Origin: Spinellus fusiger
Lineage: Eukaryota > Mucoromycota > Mucoromycetes > Mucorales > Phycomycetaceae
Reading direction: 5' to 3'
DNA: 64,000 nt
Assembly: GCA_025094145.1 (NCBI GenBank)
Contig: JALLLS010000004.1
Span: 310,001-374,000, forward strand
Position numbers and translations under genes: made by a program. Shown here piece by piece: positions 33,708 through 44,992 of the stretch. Under the pieces are notes generated by a model. The model saw only the letters and a program-made list of their open reading frames with translations. It did no database searches and had not been told where the DNA came from. Positions within the stretch are counted from its first letter, which is position 1. Each line of letters starts with the position of its first letter.

Positions 33708-34317
33708 GTACTTTTTTTCTGCTGGGACGAGTCAATTTTTCAATGAGACGAATAAAAGACTTGGCTGGGACAATTGAAGATCTCGACACGTTTTAGGAAT
33801 AGGCACAAGACAGATGAGTAAAATTTCAAGACTACTTTAAAACTATTTGAGATTCACAGCCAAGACTATTTTTCTTTTCTTTCACTCAATAGTTTCGATT
33901 GAACAAGCAATTTTGTTTATTCCATACCAACCAAGCCAGCAAGAACAATTTGTAGATGAATAGACTACTTCTGATGAAGAGATGCAAGATATAAATTATG
34001 GTCATGCTCAGTAGAGTGTAATGAACATTGCCAAAGATAGCATGAATGACAATGAGTTGGAAGAAATACAAGACAACTTATAGTTTGATACTTGAGGAGG
34101 AAGACTTTCAGCTAGTTCAAATAAAGTACAAAAGCTACTCTCATGCTCAAATTGCTGGCTTCATTCACAGTTTGCAGGAAGAGGGTTGTCTTGTGCCTGT
34201 TCCTAAAACGTGTCGAGATCTTCTTCAATTGTCCCAGCCAAGTCTTTTATTCGTCTCAAATCAATTCAAAATCGTCTCATTGAAAAATTGACTCGTCCCA
34301 GCAGAAAAAAAAAGTAC
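33708..34317. mobile_element. MITE-like element, about 100-bp inverted ends
   Basis: A 610-bp segment whose ends are inverted copies of about 100 bp, starting GTACTTTTTTT and CTGCTGGGACGAGTC and running through ACACGTTTTAGGAA(T/C)AGG. The right arm has an extra 20-bp piece (around 34252-34272) and a 3-bp insertion relative to the left. The interior has traces of coding sequence (at about 33950-34085) with stops. There is no complete transposase. No clear target duplication is seen. Probably an internally deleted, non-autonomous DNA transposon. Confidence 0.75.
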
Positions 34318-34598
34318 GTCTAAATATTTATTCAAAACCCAGTAGAGTGAGTGAGTTGTGACAGCGACACAGACAGAGGAAGTTGTAGGGCATTGGAGTA
34401 TATAGAAGAAAGGGGGAGGGAAAAAAGGAAAAGTGGGTTTTTGTTTTATTTTGGCTCTATTCCTTCTCTCTTTTTTTTCTCTTTTCTCTCTCTCTTTCTG
34501 TACAAAAATGAAGAATGCTGAGAGATACAGGGAGAAAACAAAAGCACATATATATATAAAAAGAGTGAGTGGATGAGTGAGAAATGAGCCTTTATGGC

Positions 34599-34788
34599 TT
34601 ATAATATAATACAACATTTACAGCGAGGAGTTGATTCAAGGCTATGGGTATCTTTGGGTAGGTCAATAGATGTAAAGAGACAAGAAAGAACGCCATTACC
34701 TTGGGATAATTTGTGACTTGGACGATAGACAAGATGGACGATAGTTGCTTGGCCACTGCGCAGTCGACTGGCTGTTTGTTGTGAAGGG

Positions 34789-34822
<34 letters not shown>

Positions 34823-35458
34823 ATTATTCGTATTATTCGTGTTATTATTATTCGTGTTATTAGTGTTATCATAGCAGTAAAGGCAAGGGGATATCATCTT
34901 CTGCTTCAAAACACCATCCAACACTCTCTCACTCTTATACTTACACTCCAAAGTGGATTCATTCTCTAGGAATCTACCAAGATATACCAAATGAAGATTC
35001 CCAACAGAATGCATTGGGTCTGACCAGCCTATCTCCCTCAGTCACTAGGCTGTAGTAGAGCAGATCACTTTACCTTCAGGCCAGTGCTCTAGAACATAGG
35101 CTTTGACTTGTAGCACAGTGGTAGAGGGTTCAAAGGCAAAAGTATGTCGACTACCAGAAATCAATAGAAATGTAATATAGACCTTATCAGAAGGTGGTCT
35201 CTCATCATCATCACTCTGAGTTGACTCTGCTCTTGTTTGTACAGAGGGAAGAGGAGAGTAAATAAGACTAGGAGGATTAGAGGGTGAACGAATAGCTGTG
35301 GCAGACCCATTATCACTCTGTTCAGTGGTGGGGGCTGTGGATCGATCAGGTTCAATGTGGTAGGAAGATAAGGTAGGAAGAAAAGATGTCGGTAATGACG
35401 AATGCATAGACGAGCCAGGCTCACCATCAGCTAGGGAGGATTCTTCAATGTTTTTCAT
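34599..35458 (-). CDS. Membrane-anchored ubiquitin-fold protein (UBL3/MUB-like)
   Basis: Four exons: 35074-35458, 34945-35028, 34700-34771 and 34599-34651, giving 197 aa. After a Ser/Pro-rich N-terminal 90 residues comes a ubiquitin-like fold (VYITFLLISGSRHTFAFEP, YVLEHWPEGWSDP, LHLVYLGRFLENESTLE, then TIVHLVYRPS). The protein ends CKCCIIL, a CAAX prenylation box (C-I-I-L) preceded by a Cys, the same ending style as UBL3 (CCVIL), so it should be prenylated and attached to membranes. Intron 2 (173 nt) contains an AAC repeat tract at 34788-34830 that could be misread as poly-Asn coding sequence. The last intron is 48 nt and in frame, so a retained form with 16 extra residues is possible. UBL3 proteins direct proteins and ubiquitin enzymes to membranes. 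Confidence 0.85.
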
Positions 35459-35577
35459 TCAGTAGATGGTATTGCACATGAGCTGCTTTTACAGTGTAAT
35501 GAGTAGGCAGGTAGGTTAGCGAGTTGGACTATAGTTAACAAATAAATAAAAAGGTAAAAGGTAAATAAGCAAATATA

Positions 35578-35816
35578 ATAAAACAATAATAATAGTAATA
35601 ATAGTAATAATAATAAGTAAATAATAATAATAATAGATAGATAGATAGGAATATAAATATAAATATAAATATAAGTTATAAATATAAATATAAGTTATAA
35701 ATATAAATATAAGTTATAAATATAAATATAAGTTATAAATATAAATATAAGTTATAAATATAAATATAAGTTATAAATATAAATATAAATATCACTATCA
35801 CTATCACTATCACTAT
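35578..35816. repeat. Three adjoining simple-sequence arrays
   Basis: (AAT/AGT)n at about 35578-35640; a tandem array built on ATAAATATAAATATAAGTT at about 35650-35790; and (CACTAT)n at about 35791-35816. All are upstream of the UBL3-like gene and read directly from sequence. Confidence 0.9.
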
Positions 35817-36078
35817 ACCAATAGAATGTAAAGTGTAAGGAGAGGCGGGTGGTTTTCATAAAACAATAACAATATTTATGTCCATTATTCTTTCATAGAG
35901 ATTACTGCCATTGATGGATACATATCTCGTGTCCTTTTTATTTTACTACTTGGAGATAGTAGATTCTTTCTGGAGGCTAGATCACTCTCAGACCATGTCT
36001 ATCTGTCTATCTGTCTATCAGTAATAAGGAGTTTATTTGTGAAGATATGATAGATAACAAGTGGTAGATAATAGCTAA

Positions 36079-36247
36079 TAAGTAATAGATAACAAGTAAT
36101 AGATAACAAGTAATAGATAACAAGTAATAGATAACAAGTAATAGATAACAAGTAATAGATAACAAGTAATAGATAACAAGTAATAGATAACAAGTAATAG
36201 ATAACAAGTAATAGATAACAAGTAATAGATAACAAGTAATAGATAAC
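36079..36247. repeat. Tandem array of a 14-bp unit, about 12 copies
   Basis: The unit AAGTAATAGATAAC repeats about 12 times with almost no variation. Its homogeneity suggests recent expansion. It creates spurious long frames on the minus strand. Confidence 0.93.
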
Positions 36248-37441
36248 TCATAGGAATACTAAAATAAATCTTATGCTTCCTAATGCACTGATTAGTAATG
36301 ACTCAGCCGATAGAATGAGTTGCTAGATGGATCAAATGCTTAAGACATTATAAAATAGATACATTCCTCCTCATCTTTACTCCTTTTATTCTTATTGTTT
36401 ATTTTTGGAATACTAGGAGAAAGTGGGGATGTTTTGTCTCTTTCTTTTTGATACCTCTTTATAAACAGGACAATAACAAATAGCCCTCCACTGAAAACGA
36501 AATAGGTTTGCTAAAGGGTACATTCATTTGTACAACAGATGAACATCGAGTGTTCTTTGCCTCCCTGATCATCAAGTCCAAATAGTGATTTTAATGCAAT
36601 CACTACTATGGCTATGGCTATGGCTATGGCTATGGCTACTATTATTAAGCAGATTGATTCAAACTCACACATAATAAGAAAAAGAAGAAAAAAAGACACC
36701 CTGTTGCATACTTAAGGATAGATTGTCCTATATAAAAAGAAAGAATACAAGATACGAGGCTTGCACTGTAAAATACACTCTACACAAAAGAAGGTTACTA
36801 GTAGAGTAAGGTTACCTAAACGATTGAACGATCTTTCAATAGGTGAATACAAACAATCTATCATAAAGAATAGGGAACTGTAGTCTGTCTAATAACCCCA
36901 CCAATCAACATTGAGTGAACATTCTCCACATTCTCACAGTCAAAGGACAGTAAAGGTTTGTTACTCATCTTTACTGTAGTTGTGCAGTAATAAAAGTTAG
37001 TTGAGATGCATAGCATGACAATAGATGAATCTATTGCTACTGGTACTACTGGTAATGTCGGTAACTATAAATGTATAGATCATTGTGTGTGTGTGTGTTC
37101 TTTTATTTATTTATATAAATAGGTGTTTTTTTCTCTATACTTGATTGAATATCAATTGTACAAAAATAAATAAACTACTCAGTTACAGATACTCCATCTT
37201 GTTTTTCCCTTCATAATGACACCAAGATACTCCTTGAAAATGTGGCATAGAATAGGTTATGTCTTTCAAAAGTGTATTCTTTTATCCTTAAGATCAATTA
37301 TCACATACTCTATTCACTACATAGAATTTAACGCAGGACAATAATGAGTTCTATTATTATTATTATTATTTCTATATAATTACTGAAAAATCACTTTTTA
37401 AGAAGGGTGAATCCGGTCATTTGATTAGTTGATGCATAATA
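36248..37441. other. Intergenic, with (GCTATG)n
   Basis: No gene recognised. A hexanucleotide (TATGGC)n repeat at about 36607-36638 produces a spurious hydrophobic frame on the minus strand. TG repeats lie at about 37084-37100. Confidence 0.5.
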
Positions 37442-38718
37442 CACAATCACCCTCATTGAATTTGTTTAATATTTGTTGGGAAGCATGGTGATAAAAGGGA
37501 AAAGAGAGACTTATTTCTATTGTATGAGGCTCTGTTCTTTATAGATGTTGACAAGTCAACACAGCATTTCAGATGGATATTCAGAATATTACATTTTTAG
37601 GGAATAGGACAAGACAAAATATGGAAGACTGTGGGGCATTTATTGCCTGTTGAAGGCTGGATTAGGGTTGGCTATGATTGTGAGGTAAAGGCCTGTAGTT
37701 TAAAGTAGTGTTAGAAACATCAAAGAGTGCGGATCACTATTGCATTTAGAAAGTTATTGAAAACATAAAAAAGTGAATGAGATATATTTAGGACACCTGG
37801 AAAGATGTTATTAGAAAGGATCCATTTGCCTCATACAATCAACTAACATTGGGAATGTTTAAGTTTGAAGTGGATGTATGTAGAAACACCCTTATCAGCT
37901 ACTGTAATCAGTTAGAGTATGTATCTTTTTCTGTAGACTACACTCTGGCCTTCACTGAAAAACACACAAAGAGAAACAGCTTTGTTGAGCTAAGGAACAT
38001 GTCAGTTGAACAAGTGATTAGTGAAAAGATATCATTTAGTCTGACGAGTCAACATACATTATGAAAAAGAGTAATAGAGATGCCTGTGTCATTAAAATAG
38101 TTAGAGAACGATATAGTTATAACCCTATTATTCCAACAATATAGTTTGGTGGTGATGGTGTGATGTTTTAGAGCTGCTATTAGGCTAATGGATTTGGCTC
38201 ATTAGTCGTTGTTGATAGCAGTGTAAACCAAGACGAATACATCAGAATTTTGGCTGGTGAGCTCCATCCTTGGTTCATGAAATTGTATAATAAAGAAAAC
38301 AGCAAGTTTCTGTTACAATAAAATAGTGATAGCTGTCATACTGGGGCCTATGCTAGATGGTGAAAAGAGACACATCAGATTAGGGGCTTTGAGTACTAGC
38401 CTACACAAATCTCTGACTTGAACTCAATTGAACATGTCTGATACGCCTTGGAAATATGAATTAAAGAAAGAAGGGTATATATTATCAATGTAGAAAGTTA
38501 ATATTGAACTTGCAAAACGATGAGTTCAGAGTATGACAGACAAATGCCATACTGTCTTATTATTATTTCATTTTCTATAATTAAAGATGTTGAGACTTGA
38601 TATGCTTAAGTTTGGAGCTTATAGATCAAATATAAAGTGTTTTATTTAATGAACATGCCTTATCTATTTTGTCCTGATATTTATACTCAAAGGTATTCGA
38701 CTCAATTGAGTATGGCTG
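37442..38718 (+). mobile_element. Old Tc1/mariner copy, same family as 8111-9459
   Basis: Collinear with the element at 8111-9459 along its whole length, with many substitutions, small indels and stops. The terminal repeats are still visible (CACAATCACCC... left; TCAATTGAGTATGGCTG right) and TA flanks both ends (37440-37441, 38719-38720). A short in-frame piece at 37849-38064 matches the transposase N-terminal half. It is much more decayed than the first copy and must have inserted earlier. Confidence 0.85.
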
Positions 38719-39778
38719 TATTCACACTTTCTTGAACAAGTATGTTTATCCTAATTATATAGCCAATAGTATTATTTGAGTGGACAATCGTCAAAATAGA
38801 TATACAGGCTGTTGTGGATATGGCTATTTGTACAAAAACCATTGTAACTGTCTAAATAATAATAGAAAGCAGACAGAAAGCAGAGACATTGTGATATGAT
38901 CAAGAAATGGTAGCATACTGCAAAGAATGAGTGAGATGAATCAGTCATATAATCCTATGAGCTATGTACTTCCTTTTTTTCATATAGGATAGTTAGGTTT
39001 GGAATATAAATATATACTTACTCAATGACCAAAATATCATGATAAGCACAATAAAACACTACTGCTTCAGATTGATGTACAGAAATGACTCCAATCACTT
39101 GCGTTTATTTAAAAAGCCCTTTTGTCAGTACAGAGTGTATGCTAACATTGAACAAGGTTGTCTGGATTTTATATGACACAACCAAGACACACTAAGAAGA
39201 TATATACTAAGTGGTGTGCAGCATACTGCTACTTCAGATTTTAGACACTAAAAACGAGAAACAAACAGTTAGCAAATCGTTAAAAAACAGCTACACAATC
39301 AATGGTTTGTGATGAAGCATCTATGATAAGCTGTAGTATATTTGAATACAGTGGATTGATCTTTCAGAGGTAATATAATAGTACAACAGCCTGCATTAAA
39401 ATGTATGCCTTTTGGTGGTGATTTCCTTAAAGTTTTTCTATTTGTAGTCATCATTAAAGTATAAAAGAAGTATAAAAGAATAAATAAGAAGTTGAATAAA
39501 TAAGAGCAGAGTTAATTGTACGTTAACTAAACCAAATACCTTTGGACCTAAGAAGCTATTGACAACACCATAACATCAATAGATGATAAATAATAGCTAA
39601 TACTATTCAGTGTTGCTAATAAAATAACTATTTATTTCCTCTTTCTTATTGTATTTCTATCTATTCTTTCTGAACTAAAGATGTTATGCAGCCAACAAGA
39701 TGTTAATGAAGTAAAGAAAATACAACATGTTTATAGAATCAATATAGGGTTCTTACATGTATTTTATTTTTATAATAG
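38719..39778. other. Intergenic, flank shared with the inverted-repeat element
   Basis: No gene recognised. Around 39490-39560 the sequence (AATAAGAGCAGAGTTAA..., then TTAACT and CCTTTG) resembles 28738-28790 within the 3-kb inverted-repeat element, hinting that this is the upstream edge of a mobile element containing the Fanzor-like gene at 39779. Confidence 0.45.
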
Positions 39779-41036
39779 ACTGATGAAGAGCCTATAGCAA
39801 GCTCTTCGTGTGCGAATCCTACTAGAGTAATGACAGTTAAGACCTCTTTGCATGACACTGGTTGGAGATCGGATTATCTACCTGTTTTGAAAGATCTGGT
39901 CCATAACATCAGTACCATTGTTTTTCATACTTATGCGTTCTCCAAGTATATATTGATCCATATACTCGAAAACGAAGATGGATCTGCTTTGAATGATTGC
40001 ATAACTAAGGATTTCTTCCGTGAGGTGTTTTTGTCACTCATTGATAAGCAAACCAGAGAAGGTAGTACTTCCGGTAAAACATGCCTCACACCCAGGGTGC
40101 GTCAAATAAGAAAGAAGATCAACCCTCTGAAGAATGACTATTGCCAGTATGCGTCCTACACTCCAATTAAGATAACCAATGCTCAACAAATCTCCATTTA
40201 TGAAAGCACCAAGATACACACATCCTACATTAATATTATTGTGTCTCAATTTGGGAATCGTCTTAGAATGTTCTTCAACATCATTCTACGACAAAAAGAA
40301 AGAATTGCCTCATTGACCCATGCCATGAAAGCCAAAAACTATTCTGAGGAGGCCATTGCAAATATTATTAGATTAAATGTGTTGGATGTGTGTACGCAAA
40401 TCAAACTAGACATTTCGACAAAAACCGTTCCCAATGCACCCATAGATTTCTTGAACAAAAAGGCTATTAGCCAAGTACAAGAACTGCTAGCCTGCCATTC
40501 TCCCAGTTATAGATTTGCTAAAATAAAAAAAATAAAAAATAAAATAAAAAACTCCATCTATTATGATGTTAAAGCCAATCCAACCAAGCACATGTACGCA
40601 TTTGCTAAGCTGGCCCAACTATGCGAAGAGAATGGAAACACGTCTTTTAGTTGCTTCCCACTTTGTAAAAGTTTCATTCTCTCTCACATTACGATAGATA
40701 CTAAGATATTCAACCACCCTATCTTGAAAAACAAAAGCTACACAGGCGAAAAGTTTGATCTTTGGGTTCATATCAACTTAAAATCAAAGGTATTCAAACC
40801 AGAATTGTATGAAAGACAAGACATTGAGGCTTTGGAATTGTGATCTAGCTGCTACATTGAACTTTAGACATATTCTAATGTCACAAAGGGAAAATAGCAC
40901 CTGGCCAGAACGCTTCTGTAAATATAACAAAAGAAAGTATGACTCCAAAGATACACCTAGAACCAATAAAAGTTCCAAGCCTTCTGGTTCACTTCTATCC
41001 TTCTCCATTCCCAGTGATCGCTGGAGCCTCGGTTGA
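39779..41036 (+). pseudogene. Fanzor-like gene with catalytic centre deleted
   Basis: Begins at a splice-acceptor-like site (TATAATAG before 39779) and reads TDEEPIASSSCANPTRVMTV, so an upstream exon may be missing; the first ATG is at 39830. A 337-codon frame gives the N-terminal portion of a Mucorales-type Fanzor/TnpB-like protein, including SFSCFPLCKSFILSHITID and KFDLWVHINLKSKVFKP, the segment that normally precedes the RuvC-I Asp. It then stops at 40841-40843. In another frame the final portion resumes (RLWNCDLAATLNFRHILMS, then WPERFCK), the RuvC-III end with Cys where the family has Arg (WNRDLAA). The RuvC-I, RuvC-II and zinc-ribbon parts are absent, so this is an internal deletion. 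It is not a copy of the fragments at 6.7 and 62.2 kb. The family assignment is from memory of motifs. Confidence 0.65.
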
Positions 41037-43829
41037 CTAACTGAAAGAAACCCATGATACAGGTAAACTATCTAAAAAGTGATAATGAAGTGTATCTTAT
41101 TCGATTTTGTCATGCAAAAAGATATTAGAATGTCTAGTAACACTAAACTCAAAAGAGCGTAAATAATTAAGGCTGGTTCATGGGAACAACAGCAATAGAG
41201 ATCAATGTGCATAAGTTGTAAAAAAAGAACATAATCATTTAGTACTATTATTATGCCACTGCGGAATCATAATAAAAATAGAGAAATAAAAATAATATAC
41301 ATGATAGCAACTTAGTCTGTTGAAATAGATTTTCTATGGTGATTATGTATTCATCATAACAAGAGAGGTTTTTATTTTATTTTATATTTAGTCAATCGAT
41401 AGTGAGAAGATTAGGTTCTTATAGAAGTCATAATACCTGGTTTTATATATTTATATATATTATGTTATACTATGAGATCCTTGGTTTACTCACTTTATGT
41501 CTCCAAAAACTATAAAAAAAAAGCAGGGCAACAGTACCCAATAAAAAGGCTTTATGATCCAAGATGCGAAATATAATGTATTTCCAATAGCTTATGTACA
41601 CTCTAAATCAGAAGCATTCCGTTTTCTATTCTAAATTCACTTGGAGAATTCAAGTACACATCGATGTATTGATACAATACACAAACAAATCACTATGGGC
41701 TGAATATACCCTAATCAGTACCAATGGATGCAATTGTGTTTATTTTTAGGAAACGGTAATTGATACACTTATAGGAATACATTTCCATATTAATACAATA
41801 ATAGTGATCGTATAAACTACTGGATATGTACATGAAAGAATAGTAAACTACACAAGTAGGCTCTACACATTAATATCATGAATAACTAAGATTTGATCTC
41901 TGAGTATAGTATGAATATTTAAATCTATTGACAGACAAGCAAAAAAAAAAGACAGACAGGCAGAATACATTCCGTCTTCTGTTGCGATCACTTGTGTAGC
42001 TATAGATACTCCTTCCAATGACATAGGCCCTACTTTAATGGCTCTTCTTTTTCTTCAAACTATATAAAGAATAGTTCCGAGTCGAGACAGACTAATCTTT
42101 ATGAGCATTAGGCCCACTTGTCAATATGTTCTTTGCAGTGAATCACTCGGTAGATATGGCAACACAACAGTATGTCTCTACTCTGTCTACTAAAGTTTGT
42201 CAATGATAGCCATGAGTTTATACATTTCTACAATAGGAAGTAGTGTTTGGAGATATATTGGACTTATTGTCTCAGAATTTGATGGAACACTACACTTGTT
42301 TCCATGAGAAATAACCACCGATCTATGTTTTTGGATGTTTTTTATCTCTTACAAGGCCTGTGAGACGTGCTTAGTTTGATGCTGAAAATCCAGACTAGTT
42401 TTTATTTCAGTTGGCTTCTAAAGTCAAACGTCTTATGACTTGTCTGTATCCTTTACTATGTAGCTTGGATGTTGTTTTAGACGAATTGAATGTATACATC
42501 CTAGTATAATCCTTTTGTTTTGTTTTTTTTTGTTTGTTTCTTGTTTGTTTCTGTGTATGGAATGATTGCCTTTAATGAATTGATCGTTTTATACAAGGTG
42601 CTATCGCTATCTTAAGAATGAAGAGAGGAAGAAGTATACATCGCCGATGGCTCCTACAGATCATAAGGAAATGGCGAGAACAGGCAGGTATAATTAATTG
42701 TCCGTGATCCCCACCTACCAGCCATAAACTAGTACTTATTGAGTCCCCATCTTGAATAAGAGATCTCACTTGGAACAATAGCTTATCCTTTTCACTCTCT
42801 GGGGCTATCCATGGAGATATATTCCCTCATTGCTTTATTCACATGGCATTGAGAAAGAAGAAAAGGAGAAAAGGATTCATTTTGATAGTATCACATCACT
42901 AAGGATTGTCTGTACCTATCTCCCTTTTTTAGTCTTATTCTATGGCCAAATACCACCTCAAGCCTTGACGAGAAATGACATTAAAGGAATAATTTCTGAA
43001 GGTAGAGACGGAGTTATGACTAGGATTACATCCATCGTCTATTATTTCCGTCTCAATCCAAGCGAATCTAAACTTTAGAGACTTGCTTGGGAAGTCCGTA
43101 GTATCATGAAACACAACTATGGATCACCAGAACACTACCTTCAATGAATGTGAATAATGGATATCCATGGCAACATATCTCTCTTTTTTGTTTTGTTTAA
43201 TAGACAGTGCTTGGCATATCAGCCTTATCTATTCTGCTTTATATTAAATAGAGCACAGCTATGTCCAATCATGGAAGTTTGTCCAACGAAGAAGACCTAC
43301 TTTATCATCCCAGCTATAGCTATTGTCTACTCTTAGATTCCATTTTATATCGCATCATTTGTCGAACCACTTTTTTCTTTCTCTCTCTCTCTCTCTTTCT
43401 TCACTATTCCTGTATATGGATGTTCTATTATTTCTGGTTCTATAATGGCGACTTAGTCATCAAATTCAATGTATTTTTACCATGGTAGAATAAGAATCGG
43501 CGCTTATCTCATAAAACAGGGTCTGGAATTAGAATGCGATGCCTTACATTTATCAAGAGTCAAGAGAAGAGAAGCGTCATTTTTATCGAGTGCCAATTCA
43601 CCCCGCCTTCAATGCCCGCTGCCTGTTTTTAGGTTAAGCCCGTCGTTATGCAGGTCATCTGAGCAACGCTTATTTCTCTTCTTTTCTCCCTCTATTTATG
43701 TCGCCTTTTCTTCTCTTCTTTTTGCTCTTCTTCTTTCTGCTCTTCTTTGTTTTCTTCTAAATATTATTTAAATACTATTTCTGTTTATTTTATTCTATTT
43801 TATATTTATTCTATTGGTTTTTACCAGTC
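41037..43829. other. Intergenic region, no gene recognised
   Basis: AT-rich, with T-rich and CT-rich runs at about 42520-42545 and 43375-43400. A weak frame at 42830-43078 (82 aa) and a short basic one near 42618-42690 have some coding character, but I recognise nothing. The last 300 bp are CT-rich and T-rich and probably serve as promoter and 5' leader of the SAP-domain gene. Confidence 0.45.
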
Positions 43830-44978
43830 ATGTACTATCATCCAAGCAACCTTACCGAGCCGCAAATAGACTATCAAACTTCAAGTCCGCACATAGACTA
43901 TCAGATGTCTTCAAATCCACACATAGACTACCAACTACCTCCCAATATTCCATTTGAAGAAACGGAAATATTTGACTGGAGCAGCTACATGAACATTGAT
44001 AGCACAGCCCACGATGCAATACCTTGGGCACAGCCTACATTTCCACCTGCCTTCCAAAGAAGACGCAGCTCTTCCTTGGGGGCACTCCAACTTCCTTATA
44101 ACAATGGCTACTTTGAAGACTGCCAACAATTTCCATGCATTGAAGAAGAAACTGTATCCATGAAACCTGAAAACTCGCCTTCTCTTATGCCTGTCGATCC
44201 CTCTCTGTCCTACTCACCCTTCTCCCTCACCTCTACAGACACTCACCTCACCTCTCCACCACAACAGCATTCAGAACTCTTTCCAGAGATTGATTCTCGT
44301 CATCATCGTCCTACTGTAGGGAAACGGCGCAGATCCTCCTCTGTTCCTCCCAGTTTCCAGCGTCCTCTTCATAAACCCCATGAACCTCTTATATTCGCCC
44401 AAGTTCAGGTGGCAGACCCTCGCCCACGCCTCCAGCCACCTCTCTACCGCCCTCCCATGCCAATTGACCGCCTACAGAAAACTCCAGGCAAAATGGTGGA
44501 GAATCCCCAAGAAATTCAACAGCAAAAGGATGATGTGCTGTTGAAGGTAGATTTTGATGATATCACAGTGTTTTCTTTGAAAGAAATCCTAAAGCAAAGA
44601 GGTCTGTCTACTGTGGGCAAAAAGGCCTGTCTGATTGAGCGACTACAGAAAGAGAAGGATCAATTGTTAAGCTCTAAACATTCTCCCGATATATTTGCAT
44701 TACAAGGTACAGTGTCTTTATATTTTTATATTTTTATTTTCTTTCTTCATAAGATAGGATAAATATAAAAAGAAAAAGAAAAAGAAAGAAAAAGAAAACA
44801 GGCCTACTCACGTATTCTTTCTTCTTTATCAACAGACTCTACGGATATCCATCACGGCGTTGACTTTCTACAAACAGAACCCACGGCCATGACGCCTGCC
44901 ATGTACGGTACAAGTGTCTCTCCTATGGCTCCATGGAACCAAGATGTCCTTGAAATGTTTATTGATGAATTTCATTAA
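43830..44978 (+). CDS. SAP-domain protein with basophilic kinase sites
   Basis: Two exons, 43830-44706 and 44836-44978 (intron 129 nt, phase 1), give 339 aa. The N-terminus has three degenerate IDYQ repeats. Two clusters, QRRRSSSLG and GKRRRSSSVP, fit sites for basophilic kinases such as PKA and possible 14-3-3 binding. A SAP domain at about residues 245-285 (FSLKEILKQRGLSTVGKKAC, then LIERLQ) suggests DNA or chromatin binding in the nucleus, and the Pro-rich, acidic composition resembles a transcription regulator. The specific function is unknown. It converges on LIP2: the two stop codons are separated by 14 bp. Confidence 0.8.
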
Positions 44979-44992
44979 AGAAATATTATTAT

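Noticed and set aside
34592..35014. 140-aa protein with poly-Asn as a stand-alone gene
   Set aside because: It reads through the AAC-filled intron of the UBL3-like gene; the spliced frame with the CAAX ending is far better.
35999..36235. Repetitive 78-aa and 66-aa proteins
   Set aside because: Translations of the 14-bp tandem array.
36079..36247. CRISPR array
   Set aside because: Direct tandem repeats of 14 bp without spacers, in a eukaryotic genome.
36511..36699. 62-aa protein with a hydrophobic helix
   Set aside because: The helix is the translation of a GCTATG hexanucleotide repeat.
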